Counted from the first letter of the stretch, positions 17,277 to 26,913 are shown. The stretch: 61,458 nucleotides of DNA from Thermus sp. LT1-2-5 (GCF_040363165.1 NZ_BSRG01000010.1:1-61458), one strand, 5' to 3'. Numbers and translations are program-made. Notes: generated from the letters alone by a model not told the origin.

Positions 17277-17468
17277 ATGAGGTGGAAAGGGGGTGGGAAC
17301 TGGACCAATCCCATGGGGGCTTCGGCTATAGGCAAGACCCTTGCCGGGGACCGGGCATGTTTTGCCGCAACGATTGGGGCAACCCCGGTATTTCCAGGGC
17401 GTATTCCCGGTCTGGGGCAAGCGGCCAGGGGACTGGGGCTGAAGGTGCGCTCAGCCTCAGGTGGCTAA
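17277..17468 (+). other. Possible leaderless leader ORF before pilin gene
   Basis: A 63-codon ORF starts 9 nt after the TATAGT box and overlaps the pilin upstream region. Its codon use is less GC3-biased than that of neighbours, so it may be untranslated leader RNA rather than a gene. If translated, it would be a short Gly-rich peptide. Confidence 0.25.
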
Positions 17469-17481
17469 CGAGGAGGTAAAC

Positions 17482-17853
17482 GTGCGCACTTGGGTACAAA
17501 AGGCGAAGGCTTTCCTCTTCTCTGAGCATGGCAGGTTCCTGGTTCTGGCCCTTTTGGCCAGTCTGGTCCTCTTCTCCGGCGTGGCCCATGCCCAGGCGGA
17601 CCAGGCCTTCAACAACGTGACGGCAGCCATCTGCACCATCGTGAAGTACCTGAAGGGGCCCATCGGCCTGGGGATCATCGTCCTCATGTTCGCCATCGGG
17701 GGCATCAGCCTGGCCATCGGGGGGCGCAACGCCATGCCCCTCATGATCGGGGCGGGCATCGGGGGGATCGTCATTGCCGCCGCTCCCTACTTCGCCAAGA
17801 TGTTCATCACCACATCGGAAAACCTTCCCCCGGCCTGCAGCGGGGTCATCTAG
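17482..17853 (+). CDS. VirB2/TrbC-like pilin
   Basis: 123 residues from GTG 17482, chosen because AGGAGGT ends 4 nt before it; an alternative GTG lies at 17461. It has a long signal sequence ending GVAHA, then a mature part with two hydrophobic helices around a short basic loop (GIIVLMFAIGGISLAIGGRNAMPLMIG). This is the VirB2/TrbC pilin layout. It is the first structural gene of the virB2-B3-B4-B5-B6 run. Confidence 0.8.
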   Translation: MRTWVQKAKAFLFSEHGRFLVLALLASLVLFSGVAHAQADQAFNNVTAAICTIVKYLKGPIGLGIIVLMFAIGGISLAIGGRNAMPLMIGAGIGGIVIAAAPYFAKMFITTSENLPPACSGVI

Positions 17854-17863
17854 GGGGTGAGGC

Positions 17864-18181
17864 GTGCTCAGGCTCCGGGTGTGGCGGCTCTACCAACCCC
17901 TCACGCTCCTGGGCTTGGAGCTTTGGCAGCTTTTCCTGGGGGCGGTGGCCATGACCTTCGGCTTGCAGATCGGGGGAGCCCTGCCACACCCGGCTCTGGG
18001 CCTGGTGCTGGCGGGGCTTATGGGCTACGGGGCCATCAAGTATTCCGATCGGCTCCGGCTCCGCTTCCCGGGGGCGAGCCTCTGGCAGGAGGTGGCCTGG
18101 ATCACCCAGAAGGAGCGGTACAAGCCGGAGCGGGACGAGGACACCACGCCTCTCATCTATGACGAGCGCTGGAACCGCTAA
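17864..18181 (+). CDS. VirB3/TrbD-like inner-membrane protein
   Basis: 105 residues (GTG start) with two adjacent membrane helices (LLGLELWQLFLGAVAMTFGL; ALGLVLAGLMGYGAIKY) and a charged cytoplasmic tail. Its position between pilin and the VirB4-like ATPase, and a 23-nt overlap with that gene, fit VirB3, which works together with VirB4 and is sometimes fused to it. Confidence 0.7.
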   Translation: MLRLRVWRLYQPLTLLGLELWQLFLGAVAMTFGLQIGGALPHPALGLVLAGLMGYGAIKYSDRLRLRFPGASLWQEVAWITQKERYKPERDEDTTPLIYDERWNR

Positions 18182-20702
18182 TCCCTTCTCCCGGGCGCGG
18201 GAGGCTTCCCTCACCGCGCTCTTGCCGTACTGGGAGATCCAAGACGGCCTCATGGTCCTCTCCGATGGCCGGGTGGAGCTTGGGGTGGCCCTGGAAATGG
18301 GCCCCACCCTCTTCGTGCACACCGCCTACATGGAGGGCCTGGTGGCCGTCCTGAAGAGCCTCCTTCGCACGGCCATCCCCGAGGGGGCCCGGGCCCGGCT
18401 CCTGGTGGAGGTCTCTCCCTCCCACCCTTCCCGGGTGGAGGCCTACCGGGAGGGGGAGCCTGCCCACCCCGTGGCCCGCTTTCTACAGGACAGGCGCTAC
18501 GAGGCCTGGCGTTGGCGGTGGGAGGCCGAGGGGGTCTTGGAGAAGCGGGTCTACCTCACCGTCCTCCTGGGGCGGGTGCGCCACCGGAAGAGGCGGGTGC
18601 CCTTCACCCGGGAGGAATGGGCGGAGGTGGTGCGGGAGGCCTCGAGGGTCAGGGAGCGCATCCTGCAGACGGCCATGGCCTACCGCATCCGGGCGGTGCC
18701 CCTAGGGGACCAGGAGCTCTTTGCCCTGGCCTACCGCTACCTGAACCCCGCCCTGGCCCTGGCGGAGGTGCCGGAGTACCGCCCCACCTGGCAGCGCTAC
18801 CCCCGGGAGGCGGTGCGGCGCATCCCCTCCCTGCGCCCGCCCACCCTGAGGGCCCTCCTGGCCCGGAGTGAGGTGGACAACTCCTACCGGGACGCCCTCT
18901 ACGTGGGGGGCATGTGGGCGGGTATTCTCTCCCTCTACACCGTGCCCGACGAAACCTACGCCGAGATGGGGGACATCCTGGCCCAGGCGGGGGGAAGCCG
19001 CTTCTACCTGGTCATGGACTTCTTCCACGAGCCCCACGAGATGGCCCTCAGGGCCCTCAAGGCCCGGGCCCGGCGCTACTACGCCGCCAGCCAGTCGGGA
19101 ACCTATGTGGACCCCAACGTGCGGGTGGGGCAGGCGGAGACCGAAGGGGCCATCACCCACATCTCCCAAACGGGGGACCACGTGTTCCAGGTGGGGGTGA
19201 GCCTGGTCCTCCTGGACCGGGACCGCCGGGCCCTGGAGGGGCGCATCGCCCAGGCCATGTCCGCCCTCTCCAAGGTGCCCGGGAACCCCTTCCGGGTCCT
19301 GAGGAACGGCCTCCTCACCCCCTGGCTCAACCTGGCCCCCCTCTCTGGGGGCCTAGCGGAGGAGCGGGTCTACCTCCTGGAGACCAACGCCGCCCACTTC
19401 CTCCCCACCACCGGGGCCTGGAAGGGGAGCCCCAGGCCCGTGGCCCTCTTCCAGAACCGGCAAGGGGCCTTGGTCTACGTGGACCCCTTCGACAAGCGGC
19501 TCAGGAACTACAACGGCATCGTGGTGGGGGGCTCGGGGAGCGGCAAGACCTTTGCGGTGCAGTACCTCATCTCCGAACTCCTCCGGGACGACAGCGTGAG
19601 CGTGGTCATCCTGGACCGGGGCAAGAACTACCAGGCCCTGGTGGAGGCCTTCGGGGGGGCTCTGGTGGAGATCCGCCCCGGGGCGGGCACCGCTGTGAAC
19701 CCCTTCGACCTGGACGAAGGCGAGGTGGAGCCCTCCCCGGAGAAGAAGGGAGACCTCCTGAAGATCCTCCGGGCCATGGTCCCTCCCGGGGAGGACAAGA
19801 CGGAGGAGGCGGTGGAGAACGCCATCCTGGAGGCGGCCATCGAGCAGACCTACAAGCGGGCCACCACCGTGGACCTCCTCGATGACGGCACGGAGGAGAA
19901 GCGCTACCTGGGGGCGCGGCTTTCCGACCTGGTGAAGACCCTCCTCACCCTGGACGAGCTGGGCGGGCGAAGCGTCTCCCCCTCGGAGAAGGAGGTGGCC
20001 AGGAGCCTGGCGCTGAGGCTCCAGTCCTGGACGGGGGACTCCCCCATGGGCAGCTTCGTGGACCGCCCCACCAGCGTCCCCGTGTCCAGCGCCCGGGTGG
20101 TCTGCTACGAGCTCGAGGGCCTGGACGCCTACGAGGGCCTGGACGTGGTGGGGACCATGCTCATGGCGGGCCTCATCTGGAAGCGGGCCCTGGAGGGGAA
20201 GCGGCGGGGGGAAGAGAGGCGGATCCTGGTGGTCTTGGACGAGGCCTGGAAGGTGTTCAAGAACCGCTACGCCGCCAACCTGGTGGAGGAGCTCTACCGC
20301 CGCTTCCGCCACCTGGGCGGGGGCATCTGGTCCATCACCCAAAGCCTCCAGGACTTCCAGGGGGAAAGCGCCGGGCGCATCGTGCAGAACACCACCTGGT
20401 TCTTCCTCCTCCGGGTGCAGGGGGAGGACGAGTACGTGCAGAGCCTCTTCCACCTCCCCGACCGGGCCATGGCCGTCTTCCGCTCCCTGGGTGGGGTCAA
20501 GGGGAAGTTCAGCGAGCTCATGGTTTGGAGCGTGCGGGACGACCAAAAGGAGGGGGACGTGCTCCAGCTTTGGCCCACCCCCTACGACTACTGGCTTTTC
20601 ACTAGCGCCCAGGAAGAGGCGGCCAAGCGGCGGAAGCTGGTGGAGGCCTACGGGGGGGACGTCCTCAAGGCGGTGCGGGACCTGGCGGAGGGGCGGGCAT
20701 GA
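18159..20702 (+). CDS. virB4: VirB4/TrbE-like T4SS ATPase
   Basis: 847 residues. The N-terminal half (residues 1-430) is the CagE/VirB4 N-domain (MSALSKVPGNPFRVLRNGLL). The ATPase domain has Walker A VVGGSGSGKTFAVQ, Walker B RILVVLDEAWKVF and the conserved SITQSLQDF and FFLLRV segments. It powers pilus assembly and substrate transfer. It overlaps both neighbours (ATGA at the 3' end). This is the most secure member of the secretion locus. Confidence 0.95.
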   Translation: MTSAGTANPFSRAREASLTALLPYWEIQDGLMVLSDGRVELGVALEMGPTLFVHTAYMEGLVAVLKSLLRTAIPEGARARLLVEVSPSHPSRVEAYREGEPAHPVARFLQDRRYEAWRWRWEAEGVLEKRVYLTVLLGRVRHRKRRVPFTREEWAEVVREASRVRERILQTAMAYRIRAVPLGDQELFALAYRYLNPALALAEVPEYRPTWQRYPREAVRRIPSLRPPTLRALLARSEVDNSYRDALYVGGMWAGILSLYTVPDETYAEMGDILAQAGGSRFYLVMDFFHEPHEMALRALKARARRYYAASQSGTYVDPNVRVGQAETEGAITHISQTGDHVFQVGVSLVLLDRDRRALEGRIAQAMSALSKVPGNPFRVLRNGLLTPWLNLAPLSGGLAEERVYLLETNAAHFLPTTGAWKGSPRPVALFQNRQGALVYVDPFDKRLRNYNGIVVGGSGSGKTFAVQYLISELLRDDSVSVVILDRGKNYQALVEAFGGALVEIRPGAGTAVNPFDLDEGEVEPSPEKKGDLLKILRAMVPPGEDKTEEAVENAILEAAIEQTYKRATTVDLLDDGTEEKRYLGARLSDLVKTLLTLDELGGRSVSPSEKEVARSLALRLQSWTGDSPMGSFVDRPTSVPVSSARVVCYELEGLDAYEGLDVVGTMLMAGLIWKRALEGKRRGEERRILVVLDEAWKVFKNRYAANLVEELYRRFRHLGGGIWSITQSLQDFQGESAGRIVQNTTWFFLLRVQGEDEYVQSLFHLPDRAMAVFRSLGGVKGKFSELMVWSVRDDQKEGDVLQLWPTPYDYWLFTSAQEEAAKRRKLVEAYGGDVLKAVRDLAEGRA

Positions 20703-22270
20703 GGAGCTTCCTTTTCCTCCTACCCCTCCTTCTGGCTCCGGCCTGGGCGGTGCGGGTGGAGTGGCTTTCCCCCAGGCCCGGGGTCTACGAGGAGGGGCGG
20801 GTGGTGCGCCTCGCCGCCCGGGTGGTGCCGGAGGAGGGGGAGAGCGTCCTCCAGGTGCGGGCGGTGGCCCTGCCCTCGGGGCGGGTGGTCCTGGAGTCCC
20901 GGCCCGGCCTGAAGGGGGGAGAGGTGGCCCGGTACTGGGACACCACGGGCTTCGGGGGCACCCAGGCGGTGCGGCTGGAGGTGGCCTACGCCGGAGCCCG
21001 AAGCGGCACCGCCTACGCCCTCCTCCCCTTGGGGGTGAGGGGGGGCGTGGGGGCTTCCGCCAGCCTCGAGGCCCAGGGCCTCGCGGAGAACCTGGACAAC
21101 TTCATCGCCCAAGCCTGCCGCTACATCGGCTTCTACGACCTGGCCTCGGTGCGCTGGCTTTGCACCGCCCACCGCACGGTGCGCAAGGCGGTGCGGTACT
21201 GGAACCAGCTGGGGGACATGTGGGAGGACTTCAAGAACCAGGCCATCTACTACGGCACGGGCCTGGCCTTGGACTGGCTGGGCAAGAGCCTGGGCCTCCA
21301 CACCTTGAACCCCGTGGTGGACCAGATTGATCAGAGCCTGGACAGCTTCATGAGCGACATCCGCCGGAACAAGGAGGCCATCCTGCGGGCCCTGGCCCGG
21401 GCGAGGGCCAGGCAGGTGGAGGAGATCGAGGGGTGGCAGCCGGGCACGGACTACCCCTACTGGGGCCCGGAGTGGTGGACCCGGGTGGTGGCGGGGGCCG
21501 TGCCCTTCCTGGGCTTCGAGGCCACCCAGCAGAGCCTCAAGGACCTCCAGCGCACCGCCCAGCTTCTGGAAAACCAGAGCCGGGTGGCCCAGAACGTGCA
21601 GAACCAGCAGGAGAACACCAGCCTGGAGAGCACCCTGCAGGACCTCTGGGACACCCTGGGGGCCGCCTGGAACTTCGTGGCCGAGGCGGTGAGCAAGGGG
21701 TGGGCCAGCCTCACGGGAGGGCTCAGCGGGGCTTCGGCAGAAAGCCCCGGGCTTCCCCTGCCCGCCCCAGGCCCTGGGGGGAGCCCAGCCCCTTCCCCGG
21801 GAGGGGGCCTCGGTCAGGGGCAAAGCCCGTACCTTGGGGCCGCAAGCGGAGGCACCCCGGTTTCGGGAAGCAGCACGGGCCCCACGAGCCCCGGCATCTC
21901 CGAGCAGCTTCTCGCCGAGGCCCAAAGCGCTCCCTCCACCCGGGAGGTGACGGAGGTGGTGGTGCGGGGCTTTGCCGAGCTCATCCGCCTCCAGGCCCAA
22001 GACTCCTTCCGGGCGGTGCAGGAGATGAAGAACCTGGCGGCCCAGCAGGCCCTTACCGTGGAGCAGCTTGCCCAGGTGAACCAGAACCTGGTGGAGCTCA
22101 TCCGCCTTCAGGAGAAAAACCAGGTGGATGAGCTCCGGGCGGCCATGTCCAAGGTGGCGGCCCAGGCGGAGGCCACCTCGGCCCGGTATGTGTCTGCCGC
22201 TGAGGCCATGAAGGTGCTGGCCCAGCAGTGGCGGGCCCAAAGCGGGGGGCTCCCCGGAGGTGGGCCGTGA
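20699..22270 (+). CDS. Secreted T4SS protein, VirB5/TrbJ-like candidate
   Basis: 523 residues with a signal peptide (MRSFLFLLPLLLAPAWA). A beta-rich N-terminal domain, a central region with LDNFIAQACRYIGFYDLASV and many Gln/Asn helices, a Gly/Ser/Pro linker (about residues 345-400) and a C-terminal coiled coil follow. The location between VirB4 and VirB6 and the periplasmic, helical character suggest a VirB5/TrbJ role at the pilus tip, but it is twice the usual size. Confidence 0.6.
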   Translation: MRSFLFLLPLLLAPAWAVRVEWLSPRPGVYEEGRVVRLAARVVPEEGESVLQVRAVALPSGRVVLESRPGLKGGEVARYWDTTGFGGTQAVRLEVAYAGARSGTAYALLPLGVRGGVGASASLEAQGLAENLDNFIAQACRYIGFYDLASVRWLCTAHRTVRKAVRYWNQLGDMWEDFKNQAIYYGTGLALDWLGKSLGLHTLNPVVDQIDQSLDSFMSDIRRNKEAILRALARARARQVEEIEGWQPGTDYPYWGPEWWTRVVAGAVPFLGFEATQQSLKDLQRTAQLLENQSRVAQNVQNQQENTSLESTLQDLWDTLGAAWNFVAEAVSKGWASLTGGLSGASAESPGLPLPAPGPGGSPAPSPGGGLGQGQSPYLGAASGGTPVSGSSTGPTSPGISEQLLAEAQSAPSTREVTEVVVRGFAELIRLQAQDSFRAVQEMKNLAAQQALTVEQLAQVNQNLVELIRLQEKNQVDELRAAMSKVAAQAEATSARYVSAAEAMKVLAQQWRAQSGGLPGGGP

Positions 22271-24066
22271 AGCGGCTTTGGGTCCTCCTGCCTTTCCTCC
22301 TCCTCGCGGCCCTGGCCGATCCGCCCCCGCCCCCCCAGGGCCAGATCGACCAGGGGGTGCGGGACTTCGTGACGGGGGTCCTGGGGGCCATGCTGAACCT
22401 CAACGACTGGATCGCCCTCTTCAAGGCCGCCATGCGGGACTTCCAGTCGGGGGCCTACACCATCGGGCGGAGCCTGATCGTGGTGGGCCTCATCTGGAGC
22501 CTGCTCCGGGCAGTCTACTACGGGAGCCTGGAGGAGATCCTGGCAGCCATGGCCCGGGTGGTCTTGGCGGGGGGGTTCTTGTGGTTCGGGGAGGTCCTAG
22601 ACCAGACCTTCGGCGGAGTGGATGGGGTTTACTACGCCGTCACCAACACCTTCCGCACGGAGCTCGCCGATGCCATCACCGAGGCCAGCAACAACCTGAA
22701 GGCCCTGGGGGCGGTGATCAACCCCCTCTTCACCATCGTGGCCATCCTCGAGGCAGGAGTGGTGAACGCCGCGGGCACCTACCTGAACACGGCGAACGGC
22801 CCCGACTGGTTGGACAAGGTGATGTCCGGCATCGGCACCGCCGCCCAGCTCCTGAACCCCGCCTCCCTCCTCCTGGTGCCCTTCGTCATCACGGCCATGG
22901 TCCTCACCGTGATCATCTCCACCATGTTCATGCTGGCCTCCGCCTTCTGGCCCATCGTGGCGGGGAGCATCGCCCTGCCCATCGGACTGGGGCCAAGCCT
23001 CTTCGGGCGCTGGCTTTCCGTGGTGGTGTGGGCCTTCATCATGGGGGCGGTGGGGCCCTTTGTGGTGCGGGGGGGCATGGAGCTCGGGGTGGCCCGGCCC
23101 GCCGCCTACATCGCCAGCCAGGCCAAGACCATCGTGGACGACACGGTGAAGGCCCTCACCGACCAGTACCGCACCAACCGAGAGGTGTTCGCCCAGAACC
23201 TGCAAAACCTGGCCACCGCCAACCGGTGGGACCCCAGGATCTGCGGCTTCGAGGTGGTAGTGAACCCCACGGACGGCAGGCTGGACTACCGCAACGTGGA
23301 GCCGGACCCCAACGCCGTCCTGTCCCCCCGGGCCTGCGGGATCATGACCAAGGAGGCCATCGGGCTCACCATGCGGCAGGTGGGGGTCACGGTGGCGGGG
23401 ATCGCCAAGGGCCTGGTGGACATGTTCCAGGCCTGGGTGCAGACCCTCTTCATGACCATGGGGGGCATGGCGGCGGCCCTCCTCATCACGGGGTACCTGG
23501 CGAGCCTCGTCGCCAGCTTCTTCGGCGGGCTTTCCCTGGCCGTGACGGCGGCGGCCATCGGCTACGCCACCGGGCTCGCCCAAAGGTCTATGGGTGGGGT
23601 GGTGCAGGCGGGGGCCGGGGCGGTGCAGGCGGCGGGCATGGCCGCAGGGGCGGCGGGTGCCCTGGCGGGGGGCGTGGCCGCCAAGGGGGCCCAGGCCTAC
23701 GGGGCGGCCAGGGAGTGGATGGCCTCGAGGGGAGGGGGCGGGGACGTGCCCCCAAGCTACGAGCGCACGGCTCTTGGTCAGGAAGACCCAGGGGCGGTGC
23801 CTTGGAGGCACCGGGCGGTGGGCTACGGGCCGGAGAGCCAGCCCATCGTGGTGCGGAGCGGCCCCGGGGAGCCCGTGAGCTACACCCCTCAAGGGCCCCT
23901 GGAGGGGAACCCGGCCCCCACGGCCCCCGGCAGGTGGACGGACAGGTCCCCCTACAGCCGCCCCTCCGGGGAGGTGGTGGAGGGGCCCCCACCCCCAGGG
24001 AGGTGGGCCGGGCGGGGGGGCCAAACTTGGGTAAAGGGCCCTGGTGAGGAAGGAGGTGAAGGATGA
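22267..24066 (+). CDS. VirB6/TrbL-like polytopic membrane protein
   Basis: 599 residues from GTG 22267, overlapping the previous stop by 4 nt. An N-terminal signal-like helix is followed by about seven membrane helices (RSLIVVGLIWSLLRAVYYG, LLVPFVITAMVLTVIISTMF, GSIALPIGLGPSLFGRWLSV). This is the VirB6/TrbL pattern of an inner-membrane channel component. Residues about 450-599 are an Ala/Gly-rich, then Pro-rich hydrophilic tail. Confidence 0.82.
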   Translation: MKRLWVLLPFLLLAALADPPPPPQGQIDQGVRDFVTGVLGAMLNLNDWIALFKAAMRDFQSGAYTIGRSLIVVGLIWSLLRAVYYGSLEEILAAMARVVLAGGFLWFGEVLDQTFGGVDGVYYAVTNTFRTELADAITEASNNLKALGAVINPLFTIVAILEAGVVNAAGTYLNTANGPDWLDKVMSGIGTAAQLLNPASLLLVPFVITAMVLTVIISTMFMLASAFWPIVAGSIALPIGLGPSLFGRWLSVVVWAFIMGAVGPFVVRGGMELGVARPAAYIASQAKTIVDDTVKALTDQYRTNREVFAQNLQNLATANRWDPRICGFEVVVNPTDGRLDYRNVEPDPNAVLSPRACGIMTKEAIGLTMRQVGVTVAGIAKGLVDMFQAWVQTLFMTMGGMAAALLITGYLASLVASFFGGLSLAVTAAAIGYATGLAQRSMGGVVQAGAGAVQAAGMAAGAAGALAGGVAAKGAQAYGAAREWMASRGGGGDVPPSYERTALGQEDPGAVPWRHRAVGYGPESQPIVVRSGPGEPVSYTPQGPLEGNPAPTAPGRWTDRSPYSRPSGEVVEGPPPPGRWAGRGGQTWVKGPGEEGGEG

Positions 24067-24218
24067 AGCGCTGGATCGATCGCGGACCCAAGTGGATTAG
24101 GCGGGAACCTGTGGAGCACAAGCCCTACCAGCCAGGCTTGGAGGTGGTTTTGGCGGAATACCGGGGGGCTCCCGTGGCCCCTTGGCGCTGGACCGACCGG
24201 GCCCGGAAGAGGCGGTAG
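24063..24218 (+). CDS. Small basic protein (51 aa)
   Basis: A short ORF with a strong GGAAGGAGGTGAAGG site: it starts by ATGA overlap with the VirB6-like gene and ends immediately before ATG 24219. The protein begins MKRWIDRGPKWIRR and ends WRWTDRARKRR; it is very basic and rich in Trp and Arg. The tight spacing supports translation. Function unknown; it may contact DNA or membrane lipids at the coupling protein. Confidence 0.65.
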   Translation: MKRWIDRGPKWIRREPVEHKPYQPGLEVVLAEYRGAPVAPWRWTDRARKRR

Positions 24219-26633
24219 ATGGACTCCCTCTTCGCCACGCCTCCCTGGCTTAGGCTCCTCCGGGCCCTGGGCTTCCTCCTCTTCCTGGGAAGCCTAGGGG
24301 TGGTCTTCTACCTGGGGGGGAGGGCGGGCCTCGAGGCCGCCCACCTCCTGGCAGGAGCGGGCTGGGACCGGGCCATCGGCAGGCCCGGGGCCCGGGGCCT
24401 GGAGTTCATGGGCCCCTGCATGCTGGCCCTGAACACCCCCTGCGGGGACCGGCTCAACCAGGTCTGGACGGAGCGCCTGGACCTGGACCTCATGCGACTT
24501 GTTCTGGTCCTGGGCTTCGTGGTGGGGCTTTCCCCCTTCGTGGTGAACCCGGCGCGGCCCAGGAAGCTCCCCGGCCTCGGGCGCTGGGCCACAGCCAAGG
24601 ACCTGAAGCCCTACCTCACGGAAAGGGGGGCGGGGTGGTACGGGCAGGTGGGCCGCAAGCCCCTGCGGGTGCCTGAGGGCCTTAGGGTGGCCCACACCCT
24701 GGTGGTGGGCAAGCCCGGGCACGGGAAGACCTCGGGCTACTACCTGCCCAACCTCCTCTTGGACGCCAAGGAGGGCTGGACGGCCATCGTCTACGACCTC
24801 AAGTACCCCGACCGGGGCGGGCTCATGGAGGCCATGGCCTACTACAGCCACTTCGGGCGCCCGGTGTACGCCTTTACCCCTTGGGGGGAACGCTCCTTCC
24901 GCATCAACTTCCTGGAGGGGGCCGAGGACCCGGTGCAGGCCAAGCTCATCGCCGAGATCTTCGTTCCCAGAAACCCCAAGGTGCCCGACTCCAAGGAGTT
25001 CTACCCGGGCCTCGAGCGGACCCTGCTCCAGGCCCTGATCCACGCCGAGGGGGTGGAGGGGAGGTACTCCCTGGCCCACGTCTACCGGATCCTGGGGGAC
25101 GGGGTGGCCGGGCTCAAGGCCTACGTGGAGGTGCGGCCCTACCTGCAGGTGGAACTCAAGACCCTCCTGGAGATGCGGCAGGACCAGCTGGCGGGGATCC
25201 TGAACGGGGCCCGGAACCGCCTCTCCATCTGGCTGGACCCGGGCCTCGCCGCCGCCACGGAGCCCGGGCCCATGGAGGTCCCCTGGGCGAAGGTTTTCTC
25301 CGAGCCCAGCCTGGTCTACATCGGCGTGCCCCAGGAGCTCATCGGGGACAACGCCTCGGGGTACGTGCTCCTCAAGCTCCTGAAGCGCATCGTGGACCTG
25401 AAGACCCTCCAGCACGCTAACCGGAACGGGGGCAGGCTCAAGGTGCCCGTGAGCGTCTACTGGGACGAGTTCCCCAACTTCGGCTTCCTCCCCGGGATCA
25501 AGGAGAACCTGGGCACCATGCGCTCCCGGAGGGTGGCCTACCACATCGCCGTGCAGAACACGGACCAGGGGCGGGCCGTCTACGGGGAGGAGTGGGAGGC
25601 CATAGAGGGCACCTTCGCCCAGCGGGTCTACTTCCTCTCGGGGCTTTCGGACAACGACGCCGAGAGGCTTTCGGAGATCCTGGGGGAAACCTCGGTGATG
25701 CAGGAGGTGCGGGGCACCACCCGCAAGGGGGTCCTGCCTATTCCCACGGCCCGGTCCTTGGGGGAGCGGGAGGTGGCGAGGCCCCTCCTTTCCCCGGAAG
25801 AGATGCGCACGGCGGAGAAGGGGGAGGCGGTGGTCCTCCTGGAGGGGGTGCCCCCGGTGCGGATGCGCCTTTATGGCATGTGGCGGAAGGAGCACCTCCT
25901 CCATGGCCTTTGGGAGAAGGCCCGCAAGGCGGAGGCCAAGGTGCAGGGCATCCCCTTGCCCAAGGCGCGGCCCAAGGTGGAGCCCCCGGCCTCCCAAGGG
26001 CCTTCCCGCACCCCTTGGGCCGAGGACCCCTCGAGGGCTGCCAGCCTCCTCCTCTACCTGGAGGCCCTCACCGCCAGGCTGCCCCGGTTCAAGCGCTACT
26101 ACGTGAAATCGGAGACCAATCGGCTGGACATGGACTTGCCCGAGGGGTTTCCCCTGCCGGAGCCCGCCTGGGCCAAGCGGGGGTGGTGCCAGGTGGAGGG
26201 GGAGCCTCCCCGGCTTTCCCTCACCAAGGGGGGCCTCGAGGCCCTAGAGAAGGAGGAGCGGGGGGGCTACCACGCCCTCATCCGCTGGTGCCGGGTGGTG
26301 GAGAGGTGGCACAAGGACCACCGGGGAGAGCCCGTGCCCGAGGCTTTCTCCCTCCCCCGGGAGGAGGCGGAGCGGGTGCTCTTGAGGCGGGTGTGCGGGG
26401 AAGGAGTGGAGGTCTTGGGGGATGAGGTGCGCTTGCGTCCTGGTCTTGGTCTGGCTGGCTTCCGTTGCCCTAGGGAAGGAGCTCACGCCCCTGGAAGCGG
26501 CGGAGGCGGTACGGAGCGCCACGGGGGAGGTGATGGTCCAGGTGGGCCTTCTGGACCTGAAGCCCCTGGCGGAGGCCCTGAGGCAGGCCCGGGTGGAGCG
26601 GGGGGTGAAGGTGTACCTGCTCACCACGGCTGA
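24219..26633 (+). CDS. virD4: VirD4/TraG-like coupling protein
   Basis: 804 residues. Two N-terminal membrane helices (residues about 14-35 and 90-110) precede the hexameric ATPase: Walker A VVGKPGHGKTSGYYLPN, AIVYDLKYP, SVYWDEFPNFGFLPG (Walker B region) and YHIAVQNTDQGRAVYG. It brings the DNA-relaxase complex to the channel. The last about 70 residues are Gly-rich and overlap the next gene by 212 nt out of frame, so this tail may be an open-frame artefact of high GC and the functional protein may end near residue 735. Confidence 0.92.
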   Translation: MDSLFATPPWLRLLRALGFLLFLGSLGVVFYLGGRAGLEAAHLLAGAGWDRAIGRPGARGLEFMGPCMLALNTPCGDRLNQVWTERLDLDLMRLVLVLGFVVGLSPFVVNPARPRKLPGLGRWATAKDLKPYLTERGAGWYGQVGRKPLRVPEGLRVAHTLVVGKPGHGKTSGYYLPNLLLDAKEGWTAIVYDLKYPDRGGLMEAMAYYSHFGRPVYAFTPWGERSFRINFLEGAEDPVQAKLIAEIFVPRNPKVPDSKEFYPGLERTLLQALIHAEGVEGRYSLAHVYRILGDGVAGLKAYVEVRPYLQVELKTLLEMRQDQLAGILNGARNRLSIWLDPGLAAATEPGPMEVPWAKVFSEPSLVYIGVPQELIGDNASGYVLLKLLKRIVDLKTLQHANRNGGRLKVPVSVYWDEFPNFGFLPGIKENLGTMRSRRVAYHIAVQNTDQGRAVYGEEWEAIEGTFAQRVYFLSGLSDNDAERLSEILGETSVMQEVRGTTRKGVLPIPTARSLGEREVARPLLSPEEMRTAEKGEAVVLLEGVPPVRMRLYGMWRKEHLLHGLWEKARKAEAKVQGIPLPKARPKVEPPASQGPSRTPWAEDPSRAASLLLYLEALTARLPRFKRYYVKSETNRLDMDLPEGFPLPEPAWAKRGWCQVEGEPPRLSLTKGGLEALEKEERGGYHALIRWCRVVERWHKDHRGEPVPEAFSLPREEAERVLLRRVCGEGVEVLGDEVRLRPGLGLAGFRCPREGAHAPGSGGGGTERHGGGDGPGGPSGPEAPGGGPEAGPGGAGGEGVPAHHG

Positions 26634-26913
26634 GGGCCTGGTGCACCGGGCGAGCTACGCCCCCTCCCTGGCCCTGGTGGGGGCGGCGGTGCGGTTCGCC
26701 CCCAGGGTGGAAGGGGAGTTTTTGGTGGTGGACCGCAAGGCGGCCTTTCTTTTGAGGCGGGGCTACCTGGCCACCACCCTGGAGGAGGCCGCCCCGGAGC
26801 CTCTGGTGGAGCGCTTCTACCGGGCCTTTTTGGGGGCGGTGCCCTTCGGCGTGGAGGACTGGATCCACCGCATGTACCAGCGGGAGTACCTGAGGCAAGG
26901 AGGTGGCCGATGA
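26422..26913 (+). CDS. Exported PLD-like-fold protein lacking HKD
   Basis: 163 residues with a signal peptide (MRCACVLVLVWLASVALG). The body (VMVQVGLLDLKPLAEALRQA, RGVKVYLLTTAEG, GAAVRFAPRVEGEFLVVDRKA) follows the order of a phospholipase-D-like domain, but the catalytic HxKxxxxD motif is not present. It overlaps the coupling-protein gene. Possible structural role in the envelope; assignment tentative. Confidence 0.5.
   Translation: MRCACVLVLVWLASVALGKELTPLEAAEAVRSATGEVMVQVGLLDLKPLAEALRQARVERGVKVYLLTTAEGLVHRASYAPSLALVGAAVRFAPRVEGEFLVVDRKAAFLLRRGYLATTLEEAAPEPLVERFYRAFLGAVPFGVEDWIHRMYQREYLRQGGGR

Noticed and set aside
22260-24047. 595-residue second-frame ORF inside the VirB6-like gene
   Set aside because: Gly/His/Arg/Pro-rich shadow frame; the other frame has signal peptide and membrane helices.
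26422-26633. Gly-rich last 70 residues of the VirD4-like ORF as a functional tail
   Set aside because: This part is out of frame with a real signal-peptide-bearing gene and has the Gly/Ala/Pro composition expected of a shadow frame; the ORF end is kept but flagged.
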